From positions 248,001 to 312,000 of the forward strand of contig NZ_ATUX01000006.1 of assembly GCF_000420425.1 (NCBI RefSeq): DNA of 64,000 nt. The letters run 5' to 3'. Positions 17,404 to 25,381 of this stretch are shown here, piece by piece. The notes under the pieces are model-generated. The model searched no databases, was not told the DNA's origin, and saw nothing but the letters and a program-made list of their open reading frames with translations. Source of the DNA: Schaalia vaccimaxillae DSM 15804 (GTDB lineage Bacteria; Actinomycetota; Actinomycetes; Actinomycetales; Actinomycetaceae). Both the position numbers and the translations under genes were made by a program. The number at the start of each line of letters is the position of its first letter. Position 1 is the first letter of the stretch.

Positions 17404-17486
17404 GGGCGTTCCTCGCTTCCCCCGCGAGGGACGCCCAAAGCTTTGCCGAGGGACGCCCAAAAGTCCGCCGAGGGACGCCCATACGT
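17404..17486. repeat. 22-bp-phased GAGGGACGCCC repeat cluster
   Basis: Three direct copies of GAGGGACGCCC begin at 17426, 17448 and 17470, exactly 22 bases apart, each followed by CA. One diverged inverted copy (GGGCGTTCCTC) lies at 17404-17414. The cluster sits between two convergent genes. Similar pairs with the same 22-base period occur at 32759-32791 and 46580-46612. Confidence 0.85.
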
Positions 17487-17572
17487 TAAGACTGGGGCTT
17501 GGGGATCTCACCAGATCTCCAAGCCCCAGCTTTTTCACGCTTCCGCACGACGCAAAAAGCACTGCGAATCCG

Positions 17573-18538
17573 TCACATACGAACGGGAGTCACCGCTTCC
17601 TTGCCGGACAAGACAGCGACAACATTGTCCAGAGCCAGCTGGCCCATGGCGTCACGAGTGGCTTCACCGGCCGACGCAGTGTGAGGAGTGCATACGATCT
17701 GCGGGCGCTTGATCAATTCGGGATCAATGTTGGGCTCGCCCTCGAAAGTATCAATACCGGCGCCGCGAATCTTGCCCGAATCAATAGCCGCAATCAGGGC
17801 CTTTTCGTCAACGACACCGCCACGCGCACAGTTAATCAGGTACGCGCCGTCCTTCATCTGAGCGATGGTGTCAGCGTTGATGAGGTGGCGGGTGGTGGGC
17901 AGCAACGGCACGTGCAGGGAAACGACATCCGAGGCCGCCAGCAGGTCCTCTTGCGAAACTATCTCGACGCCCTCGACAACCTCACCGACGGTGCGGGTTG
18001 CGTCAGCAGCGATGACCTTCATGTCGAAAGCTGCGGCGCGGCGGGCAACAGCCAGGCCAATGCGTCCCAGGCCGATAATGCCCAGGGTTGCGCCCGCGGA
18101 GATGTCGAGGCCGACGAACATGCGCGGACCCCAGATCCACGGGGTACCCTCACCGACGAAGTTGTCGGCTTCTACGATGCGGCGGCACACTGCCAGCAGC
18201 AGCGCGAAAGTATGGTCGGCGGTCGCACCGTCAAGAACACCGGGGGTGTTGGTGATGGTGACGCCGTGGCGGGCTGCTGCTTCAAGGTCGATGTTGTCGA
18301 AGCCGACCGCAACGTTGGCGACAACTTTGAGCTGGGGGCCTGCCGCTGCGAAGAACTCTTCGTCGATCTTCTCAGTCAGCGTCACGATGGCACCGTCTTT
18401 GCCTGCCACACGCGACAGCAGTTCTTCGCGCGAGGGCGGAGCGATTTCACCGATGTCGAAGGTGAATCCGTCGACGTCGGCCAGTTTGTTCTGGATGTTG
18501 TCGGTGAGAAGTCGTGCGATGTACACGTTGTGGGACAT
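17573..18538 (-). CDS. D-2-hydroxyacid dehydrogenase (glyoxylate/hydroxypyruvate reductase type)
   Basis: This is a 321-residue NAD(P)H-dependent oxidoreductase that interconverts 2-keto acids and D-2-hydroxyacids. It has the split catalytic domain of the family and an inserted Rossmann domain with GIIGLGRIG around residues 152-160. Catalytic residues are visible as Arg in NCARGGVVDE (about 240), Glu in FEGEPNIDPEL, and His in CTPHTASA. Its length is normal. Whether the substrate is glyoxylate, hydroxypyruvate or phosphoglycerate cannot be told; the absence of a C-terminal ACT domain argues against classical SerA. Confidence 0.88.
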   Translation of the reverse strand: MSHNVYIARLLTDNIQNKLADVDGFTFDIGEIAPPSREELLSRVAGKDGAIVTLTEKIDEEFFAAAGPQLKVVANVAVGFDNIDLEAAARHGVTITNTPGVLDGATADHTFALLLAVCRRIVEADNFVGEGTPWIWGPRMFVGLDISAGATLGIIGLGRIGLAVARRAAAFDMKVIAADATRTVGEVVEGVEIVSQEDLLAASDVVSLHVPLLPTTRHLINADTIAQMKDGAYLINCARGGVVDEKALIAAIDSGKIRGAGIDTFEGEPNIDPELIKRPQIVCTPHTASAGEATRDAMGQLALDNVVAVLSGKEAVTPVRM

Positions 18539-18671
18539 GAGGCTGAGGCTCCATTCGTCGTTGAAGATCTGTCCGGCTCGAGGGCGGCGTCCTCACCTTT
18601 TCTTCCCCGTGAACGAGCGTCGCAAGGCGTGAGGCGGTGACTCCATGAACGACGATACACCGCCACACAGA

Positions 18672-18689
18672 AAAATTGTTAACAATTTT
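18672..18689. promoter_or_regulatory. 18-bp perfect palindrome
   Basis: AAAATTGTTAACAATTTT is a perfect dyad in the gap between the smc stop and the hydroxyacid dehydrogenase start on the minus strand. Its AT-rich form and position, about 135 bases upstream of the dehydrogenase start codon, suggest an operator for an unidentified regulator. It lacks the GC-rich stem of an intrinsic terminator. Confidence 0.45.
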
Positions 18690-18700
18690 GCGAGCGGACT

Positions 18701-21700
18701 TTACGCATCCAATCGCTGAGACACCACCGTGGTCACACCAGCCTTCATGGTCACCCCATACAGGGCATCCGCAATCTCCATTGTCCGCTTCTGGTGAGTG
18801 ATGACGATGAGCTGCGATTCTTGCTGCAACTCTTTAAAAATCGTCAGAAGACGAGAAAGGTTGACATCGTCGAGGGCGGCCTCGACCTCGTCCATCACGT
18901 AGAACGGCGAGGGCCTGGCCTTGAAGATCGCAACGAGGAAGGCTATGGCTGCCAAGGACCGCTCCCCTCCCGACAGCAACGACAGACGTTTGACTTTTTT
19001 GCCGGCAGGACGCGCCTCAATCTCGATGCCGGTGGTCAGCATTGATTCCGGATCGGTCAAAACCAAGTCGCCTTGCCCACCGGGGAAAAGCACTTCAAAA
19101 GTGTGAGCGAATTGCTCGCGCGTATCGCGGAAAGCCGACGTAAAGGCCTCTTCAACCAACCGATCCACATCTTCAACAATGTCGAGCAAATCAGCTTTCG
19201 ACTTCTTGAGATCTTGGACCTGGGAGACCAAGAATTCGTGGCGTTTCGATAAAGCAGCATGTTCTTCCAACGCCAAAGGGTTGACTCGACCCAATTTGTC
19301 CAAGTCACGCGAAGCCCGTTCCAAGGCACGCTCTTGCTCAGAACGCACATATGGCACCGGCTCAGGCAAGTCCTCTTCGCTCGCATCCGGATCATTGCCA
19401 AACACAGGCACGAGGTTGTGGGGACCGAACTCTTCGACAAGCTGGTCGGCTTCCAGCGACAGATCCTCCAAGCTACGTGATTCAAGCTGTTCAACTCTCA
19501 TGCGCATCTGCGCGCGAGCAATCTCATCGCGATGCGACGCCGACGTGAGCTCCGCTAACTCAGCGTTCAAACGATCAATGACTCGGCGCCCATCCGTTAC
19601 TGCCTGAGACACCTGGCTACGTTCCGATTCTGCCGCCTGGCGTTCCTCTTGAGCTTGAGCCAGCGACCCAGCTGCTTTTTCGAGGGCGGCCGTTGCGCCC
19701 TCAACCACTTCGAGGGCGACAGCCAGTTCTGCCTTGCGTTTGGCCTCACGTCTGGCATATCGCTGGCGTTCTTCGCGTTCCCGCGCGGCAGCTTGCCGCA
19801 AATTTCGGGCCTTTGACTGGATTTGACGAGATTCTTCTTCGAGGGCACGCAGAGCGAGCCTCATCTGGGTTTCCTGCTCGCGAGCCTCCTTGACTGCCGC
19901 CTCTGCTGCTTCGGATTGACTCTGGGCCGTATCCAGATCATCTTGAGGGGCCTGCTCAGAATTGGATTCGAGGCGTTGGCGTGCTTGAGCAACCTGCTCC
20001 CCCGTCCATTCGACCTGTTGAGCAGCCCTGGCAGCGATCTCTTGAGCGCGCTGTGTTTCAGCCTGGGCAGCCGAGGCTGCCGATTGGACTCGGGCCACCT
20101 CCTGAGCAACTTTTGCTCGCGCCGCGTCCTCGTCGCGCAGGGCTCGCAGCGCCTCGTTAGCTGCCTTGATTGCATGGTCGAGAGCAGTGTTTGCTAAGCC
20201 GAGTTCTTCTTCGGCTTTAGCCAAGCGGGCTTGAGCTGCATCGGCTGCAAGGCCTGCCTCCTCGTATTGGGCGCGCAGCGCTAACACGGAGGTTTGCATG
20301 CTACCCAATCCGGTGACTCTGCCGTTGGTCCATGTGTCTCCACGTAGAGAAACAACGACGCGCACGCCAGAAATACCAGCGAGAGTTTCAACAGATGCCA
20401 GATCTTCAACAACCACGGCGCCCACCAACAGATCCATAATCGATTCGCGGACCTGCTGGTCAGCATCGACTAGATCAAGGGCCCAATGTGCGCCCTCGGG
20501 CAACTGTGCGCGCCCCGCTTTGCCTTGCACAGCGTCGGTAGCTGTACCGTCGGCTACGACCATCCGAATAAGTCCGCCATTGTTATCTTGAACGCGGCGC
20601 AACTGCTCTAGAGCCGTCTGCGTGGAATCAACGACGACCGCATCCGTGTAGGGAGACACGAGGGCGGCAATCGCGTCCTCATAACCGGAGTGAGCGCGCA
20701 AAAATTGCGGAAGCGAACCAATGACACCGTCTGAACCCAACAACTCAGCAGTCGTGTCTTGGGGAGCCAACGACTGTTCAAGAGTGTCGCGTCGAGCCTC
20801 CCAGCGAGCCCGATCTGCGCGTGCTTCACGTTCAGCCGCCAACACTTCATCGACGTGAGCGCGCGCCTCATCCCTGGCACGCACCGCAGCAGCGTGGATG
20901 GCACCGGCAGAACCCTCGTCCTCGTCAACTGTTGGAATGGGCGCGGCAGCTGCTGCAGCCTCAGCTACTTCCTGGCGGCGCCGCGCTTCCTCAAGTGCGG
21001 TCTGGGTGCGTTCGGCCTCGTTCTTTGCGGCTTCGTGGCGTGACTGGGCCGAGGACACGTCACCTGTCATCCGGGCAACTTTCTCACGATGATCAGCCAA
21101 TGACCGGTTGACTCGGGCCAGTTCGCGAGCCGCCTGCTGTTGGGCGTCCTCGAGCTGCTCGAGCAGGCGAGTCTGAGCGGTGAGGTCACTTCGAGCCTGT
21201 TCCAGGCGTTCTAAGAGTTCAGCGTCCTCATCTCCGGCAAGTTTGGCCCTTTCATCCAGCATTTCCGGGTCGTCACCCGATGGAGCCAATTCAGGCTGAG
21301 ATCGCAAAGCCACACGTTCTTGGGCTGCCATGAGGGTGCCGCGTAGCCGCTCGTGGATCGTCGTAAACTCCTGCCACGCCCTCGTGGCCTGTTCCATACG
21401 CGGAGTGGATTGGCGTTCTTCATCTTCGAGGCGGGCCAGTTCGGTACGTGCCTTTTCGATCTGCTGTTCGAGGGCGGCCCTGCGCTGTGCTTGGGCTTCG
21501 TCGTTCGTCGATTGCACGGTTAGGCGTTCGCGCGCGGACACCAGATCGTCTGCCAGTAGGCGTGCTTTGGCGTCACGGACTCGAGCTTGAATGAGGGATG
21601 CGCGCCGAGCAATCTTGGCTTGTCGGGCCAGTGGCCCCAGTTGGCGATGGATTTCGTTGGTCAGGTCCAGGACCCGAACCAAATTCGCGTCCATATCTGC

Positions 21701-22243
21701 CAGTTTGCGTAAGGCCCGCTCTTTGCGGCGCCGATGTTTGAGGACGCCGGCTGCTTCTTCGATGAAGCCGCGGCGTTCCTCCGGCGTTGAAGACAGGATC
21801 GCATCAAGCTGCCCCTGACCGACAATGACGTGCATTTGGCGGCCCATACCGGTGTCAGACAGCAATTCTTGAACGTCGAGGAGGCGGGCTGGAGTGCCAT
21901 TGATCTGATATTCGGATCCTCCGCCGCGGAAAAGGGTACGGGTGATGGTGACTTCTGAGTAGTCGATGTCCAGAAGGCCATCGGAGTTATCAATCGTCAG
22001 ATCAACCTGAGCGCGCCCCAACGCTGGCCTACCGGAGGTTCCAGCGAAAATGACGTCAGCCATCTGGCCGCCACGCAAGGTTTTTACGCCCTGTTCACCC
22101 ATCACCCACGCGAGGGCGTCAACCACATTCGACTTACCTGAACCGTTGGGGCCGACGACGCAGGTGATGCCCGGTTCGAGCCTCAGCGTCGTCGCACTGG
22201 CGAAGGATTTGAATCCTCGCAGCGTCAGGGTTTTTAGGTGCAC
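18701..22243 (-). CDS. smc: Chromosome segregation protein SMC
   Basis: SMC is the condensin ATPase that organises the chromosome together with ScpA/ScpB. This copy has about 1180 residues, normal for the family. The Walker A motif GPNGSGKSN is at residues 31-39. A long coiled coil leads to a hinge around residues 505-660, and a second coiled coil leads to the C-terminal head with LSGGERSL (about 1085) and the Walker B motif YVMDEVEAALDD (about 1115). I chose GTG 22243, giving the usual MHLKTLTLRGFKSF start; a GTG 8 codons upstream is possible. A 20-bp hairpin lies 29 bases upstream. Confidence 0.93.
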   Translation of the reverse strand: MHLKTLTLRGFKSFASATTLRLEPGITCVVGPNGSGKSNVVDALAWVMGEQGVKTLRGGQMADVIFAGTSGRPALGRAQVDLTIDNSDGLLDIDYSEVTITRTLFRGGGSEYQINGTPARLLDVQELLSDTGMGRQMHVIVGQGQLDAILSSTPEERRGFIEEAAGVLKHRRRKERALRKLADMDANLVRVLDLTNEIHRQLGPLARQAKIARRASLIQARVRDAKARLLADDLVSARERLTVQSTNDEAQAQRRAALEQQIEKARTELARLEDEERQSTPRMEQATRAWQEFTTIHERLRGTLMAAQERVALRSQPELAPSGDDPEMLDERAKLAGDEDAELLERLEQARSDLTAQTRLLEQLEDAQQQAARELARVNRSLADHREKVARMTGDVSSAQSRHEAAKNEAERTQTALEEARRRQEVAEAAAAAAPIPTVDEDEGSAGAIHAAAVRARDEARAHVDEVLAAEREARADRARWEARRDTLEQSLAPQDTTAELLGSDGVIGSLPQFLRAHSGYEDAIAALVSPYTDAVVVDSTQTALEQLRRVQDNNGGLIRMVVADGTATDAVQGKAGRAQLPEGAHWALDLVDADQQVRESIMDLLVGAVVVEDLASVETLAGISGVRVVVSLRGDTWTNGRVTGLGSMQTSVLALRAQYEEAGLAADAAQARLAKAEEELGLANTALDHAIKAANEALRALRDEDAARAKVAQEVARVQSAASAAQAETQRAQEIAARAAQQVEWTGEQVAQARQRLESNSEQAPQDDLDTAQSQSEAAEAAVKEAREQETQMRLALRALEEESRQIQSKARNLRQAAAREREERQRYARREAKRKAELAVALEVVEGATAALEKAAGSLAQAQEERQAAESERSQVSQAVTDGRRVIDRLNAELAELTSASHRDEIARAQMRMRVEQLESRSLEDLSLEADQLVEEFGPHNLVPVFGNDPDASEEDLPEPVPYVRSEQERALERASRDLDKLGRVNPLALEEHAALSKRHEFLVSQVQDLKKSKADLLDIVEDVDRLVEEAFTSAFRDTREQFAHTFEVLFPGGQGDLVLTDPESMLTTGIEIEARPAGKKVKRLSLLSGGERSLAAIAFLVAIFKARPSPFYVMDEVEAALDDVNLSRLLTIFKELQQESQLIVITHQKRTMEIADALYGVTMKAGVTTVVSQRLDA

Positions 22244-22271
22244 CCCAACAGAATACGGTGTGAACACGCGA

Positions 22272-22314
22272 AAACCCGCCTTAATGGCGATTTCATCGCC
22301 ATTAAGGCGGGTTT
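22272..22314. terminator. Perfect 20-bp hairpin between ndk and smc
   Basis: The arms 22272-22291 and 22295-22314 are exact complements with a TTC loop. On the minus strand the stem ends in GGGTTTTCGCG, a short U-run. It lies between the ndk stop and the smc start, so it may end ndk/dha transcripts or limit entry into smc. Such a long perfect stem could also be attenuation-like. Confidence 0.7.
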
Positions 22315-22414
22315 CAGCGAACTCGCATTAACTCGAAGGCTCCACGGTTTCAGCCAGCTTCAAACTCGCCAGCCCCTGGCGCAACACCGTTGAAGGACGC
22401 AGTGTTGCCCAAGC

Positions 22415-22861
22415 TTAGACCAGTTCAGGGAACCAGAGTTTGATCTCCCTGCGGGCAGATTCAGGCGAATCCGAGCCGTGCACTAGGTTTTCCACATGGG
22501 GTTTGTCCCATGCCCGTCCCAAGTCACCGCGGATAGTTCCCACTGGCGCCGTTGTCGGGTCGGTGGAGCCCATCAAAGCCCTCACCCCTTCAACAACGCG
22601 CTGTCCCTCAATGACCACAGCCACCACAGGACCAGAACTCATGTAGGCGACCATCGGATCAAAGAACCCCTTGCCGCGGTGTTCCGCGTAGTGTTCCTCA
22701 AGCAGATCACGCGAAGCCACCATCACCTTCAGGCCGCGCAGGACGTAGCCTTTGGCTTCGATGCGACGCAAAATCTCACCTGTCAGGCCTCGCCTGTAAC
22801 CATCAGGTTTGACCAGCAACAACGTGTGTTCACTGTCCGGATCAAGAAGATCGTGGTTCAT
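22415..22861 (-). CDS. ndk: Nucleoside diphosphate kinase
   Basis: This enzyme transfers the gamma-phosphate of NTPs to NDPs through a phosphohistidine. It is a 148-residue protein with the family core TLLLVKPDGYRRGL (13-26), the active-site His128 in NLVHGSD, and the kpn-loop region. About 8 extra residues precede the usual start. AGAGGAAAGG lies upstream of the ATG. It is coded downstream of dhaM with a 77-base gap. In many Actinobacteria ndk follows folC closely; here the dha genes lie between. Confidence 0.94.
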   Translation of the reverse strand: MNHDLLDPDSEHTLLLVKPDGYRRGLTGEILRRIEAKGYVLRGLKVMVASRDLLEEHYAEHRGKGFFDPMVAYMSSGPVVAVVIEGQRVVEGVRALMGSTDPTTAPVGTIRGDLGRAWDKPHVENLVHGSDSPESARREIKLWFPELV

Positions 22862-22938
22862 TCAGACACCTTTCCTCTATTGTGACACCCCCAGGGAGCC
22901 ACAGCTCCCCCGGGAACGTACACGCCCTTCAACAAAGA

Positions 22939-23652
22939 TCAGCCGGCGTCCTGAAGCATCTCCACCAGCGCAGCAACGGCTTCACGTGCCTGGGGACCCG
23001 TGGCCACGATGCGCACAGTCTCGCCCTGTTGGATGCCCAAAGACATGACTTCAAGAACGGACGCTGCCTCGGCGGTGTTGATCTTAATGTCAGCGTCGAA
23101 GCTCGCTGCCTTACGTGCCAAGAGTGCGGCCGGCCGGGCATGAAGACCTACCGGGTCAGCAACAACAGCTTCCCCCACTACAGCCCCCTCAGGATCCTGC
23201 GATGGATCCTCTCGAGCAACCGGCAGCTCCGAATCCTCGCCCTGCGCAGAAGACGAAAGGGACAAGGCACCCCGAGCCGCCGCAGCAACCTGGCCCAGCG
23301 GATTGCCCAATTGTGCACGCACCGCACCCGCAACCGTGCCCTCCACCAGTGGCGCTTCAACGAATTGCACGTGGTCAGGGTCGTCGACGAACTCCAGAAC
23401 AGACTCGACGGTCATCGTTGACGAACCAATATCGGTCAGCACCAGGACTCCGGCGCCGTCCGCGTCGTCGACCTTGGTGCGAGCAGCTTCAATGGCTGCC
23501 TCAACCCGGTCGTACGACGTACCAATACCGCCATCATCGTTTCCACCGACTGCTTCGAAATGCACATCCGGAGCCATCTGAGCTGCCAGTTCAACCACCC
23601 CGCGTGCCAGCAGATCCGAATGCGACACAATGACGAATGCGACGGCAGGCAT
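22939..23652 (-). CDS. dhaM: DhaM phosphotransferase subunit, EIIA-HPr fusion
   Basis: DhaM passes phosphate from the PEP:sugar phosphotransferase system to DhaL-bound ADP, so that DhaK-bound dihydroxyacetone becomes DHAP. The 237-residue protein has an EIIA-man-like domain (residues 1-130) with the phospho-accepting His11 in VSHSD, an acidic linker, and an HPr domain (about 155-237) with His171 in GLHARPAA. The E. coli protein also has a truncated enzyme I domain, missing here, so general enzyme I must phosphorylate it. The start overlaps the dhaL stop by one base (TAATG). Confidence 0.92.
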   Translation of the reverse strand: MPAVAFVIVSHSDLLARGVVELAAQMAPDVHFEAVGGNDDGGIGTSYDRVEAAIEAARTKVDDADGAGVLVLTDIGSSTMTVESVLEFVDDPDHVQFVEAPLVEGTVAGAVRAQLGNPLGQVAAAARGALSLSSSAQGEDSELPVAREDPSQDPEGAVVGEAVVADPVGLHARPAALLARKAASFDADIKINTAEAASVLEVMSLGIQQGETVRIVATGPQAREAVAALVEMLQDAG

Positions 23653-24284
23653 TAGGACTCCTCAACGGCGGCAACTGCCTGAGCCAGGATAATTGCCGAC
23701 GAAACGGCTCCGGGGTCCAAGTGTCCAACGGAACGCTCCCCCAGGTAGGAGGCGCGTCCCTTCGTTGCCTTGAGAGGACCTGTAGCCGTGGCGCCTGAAT
23801 CGGCAGCCCCCGAAGCAGCAGCGAGAACAGCTTCTGCTGCTTGCCCACCGTCAGCAGCAGCTTGGGCCACGTCTGCGGCTGGACCCCAGGCGTCGACCAT
23901 AGTCTTCTCGCCGCGTTCGGCTTTTCCGCGGGCTTGGATGCCCTCGAGTGCCGCACTGATGAGCGCCGCAACGCCCTGCCCGTCCAAAGGTTCATCCGTC
24001 ACAGACTTGGCCGCACGCAAGAAAGCGGTGCCATACAGTGGCCCCGCTGCCCCGCCAACGGTTGACATGAGAGTCTTCGCGGCGATCTTCAAAACGTCCT
24101 GAACGCTGTTAATCGTCGCATCGGATAAAGCCTGCTCAACCTGGGCGAAGCCGCGATCAAGGTTTTCACCGTGGTCGCCGTCGCCGATCTGGCGATCAAG
24201 GTCAATCAGGTATTCCCTTTGCGCTGCGACTTCACGGCGAGTGTTGGACATCCAGCGGACGGCCCATGCGGCATCAAGTGCCAT
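23652..24284 (-). CDS. dhaL: Dihydroxyacetone kinase subunit DhaL
   Basis: DhaL is the ADP/ATP-binding subunit; it holds ADP as a cofactor and phosphorylates dihydroxyacetone bound to DhaK. It has 210 residues, the usual length. The nucleotide and Mg sites are seen in DRQIGDGDHGENLDRGF (three Asp) and in the TVGGAAGPLYGT loop. I chose ATG 24284, preceded by GTGAGGAA, which gives the typical short N-terminus. It lies 8 bases after dhaK and overlaps dhaM, so the three are one operon in the order K-L-M. Confidence 0.93.
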   Translation of the reverse strand: MALDAAWAVRWMSNTRREVAAQREYLIDLDRQIGDGDHGENLDRGFAQVEQALSDATINSVQDVLKIAAKTLMSTVGGAAGPLYGTAFLRAAKSVTDEPLDGQGVAALISAALEGIQARGKAERGEKTMVDAWGPAADVAQAAADGGQAAEAVLAAASGAADSGATATGPLKATKGRASYLGERSVGHLDPGAVSSAIILAQAVAAVEES

Positions 24285-24292
24285 AGGTTTCC

Positions 24293-25285
24293 TCACTTCC
24301 AGGCCGGCGTGCACACCGGCGCATCAAATAGTTCAAGCAGCTCATCGTCCACCCTGCACAGGGTGATCGACACACCAGGCATCTCCAACGACGTCACGTA
24401 GTCGCCGACCATGGGACGTGCGATGTCAATGCCATCTGCTTGCAGCAGTTGCGCAAGCTTGCGGTAGCAGATGTAGAGCTCCGACGAGGGCGTTCCACCC
24501 ATGCCGTTGACCAGGGCAATGACGCGCTCGCCTTCCTTAAGCCCCAGATCGTCGCGCACGCGCTCGTAGAGTTCTGCAACCAGATCGTCGGCAGGTTCCA
24601 TCTTGCCGCGGCGGTACCCGGGCTCGCCGTGGATGCCGATACCCAGCTCAATCTCGTCCTCGTCCAGGTCGAAAGAGGGCTTTCCAGCATGAGGAACGGT
24701 GCACGGCCCCAGAGCCAAGCCCATGGAACGCATCTCGTCATTGACACGCTGGGCAATGGCGGTGACGCTTTCGAGATCGTCGCCGCGTTCGGCCGCAGCG
24801 CCAGCGATCTTTTCAACGAGGACGGTGCCTGCGACGCCGCGACGTCCCGCCGTGTAGAGGGAATCTTCGACTGCGACGTCGTCGTTGACCACAACGGCTC
24901 GTACTTCGATGTCTTCCATCTCCGCCATTTCAGCAGCGGTCTCAAAGTTGAGGACGTCGCCTGTGTAGTTCTTGATGATGTGCAGCACGCCCGCGCCTCG
25001 GTCAGCAGCCTTGGTGGCTTCGAGAATTGGGTCGGGTGTGGGTGATGTGAATACAGCGCCGGGAACGGCCGCATCAAGCATGCCTTCGCCAACGAAACCT
25101 GCGTGGAGGGGTTCATGGCCGGAACCTCCACCAGAGACGAGGCCGACACGGCCTCGCGCCTTTGGGGTTGCGCGTACGACGAAATCGGGGTCGAAATGGA
25201 CCTCAACTTGGTCGGCGTGGGCCAATGCGAACCCCTCGAGGGTTTCTTTAACGACGTTGTGAACGTCGTTGACCAGCTTCTTCAC
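24293..25285 (-). CDS. dhaK: Dihydroxyacetone kinase subunit DhaK
   Basis: DhaK binds dihydroxyacetone covalently through a histidine. It has 330 residues. The substrate-site loop GGGSGHEPLHAGFVG (about 52-66) and the hemiaminal histidine His219 in GIHGEPGYRR are intact, next to the residue number known for E. coli (His218). I chose GTG 25285 because AAGGAGG lies four bases upstream. It is the first gene of dhaKLM and starts 96 bases after the folC stop. With GlpABC elsewhere in the window it points to glycerol or dihydroxyacetone use. Confidence 0.93.
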   Translation of the reverse strand: MKKLVNDVHNVVKETLEGFALAHADQVEVHFDPDFVVRATPKARGRVGLVSGGGSGHEPLHAGFVGEGMLDAAVPGAVFTSPTPDPILEATKAADRGAGVLHIIKNYTGDVLNFETAAEMAEMEDIEVRAVVVNDDVAVEDSLYTAGRRGVAGTVLVEKIAGAAAERGDDLESVTAIAQRVNDEMRSMGLALGPCTVPHAGKPSFDLDEDEIELGIGIHGEPGYRRGKMEPADDLVAELYERVRDDLGLKEGERVIALVNGMGGTPSSELYICYRKLAQLLQADGIDIARPMVGDYVTSLEMPGVSITLCRVDDELLELFDAPVCTPAWK

Positions 25286-25381
25286 GGTGCCTCCTTGCAA
25301 ACCTGAACGGTGAACGGCCAACGTGAGCATCATCTCACTGCTGGAGCTTTTCCGTCATCCGATGGAGCCGAAACGGACGAA

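Noticed and set aside
17404-17486. Repeat cluster as a small CRISPR array
   Set aside because: The 22-base period leaves only about 8-11 bases between cores, far too short for spacers, and there are no cas genes.
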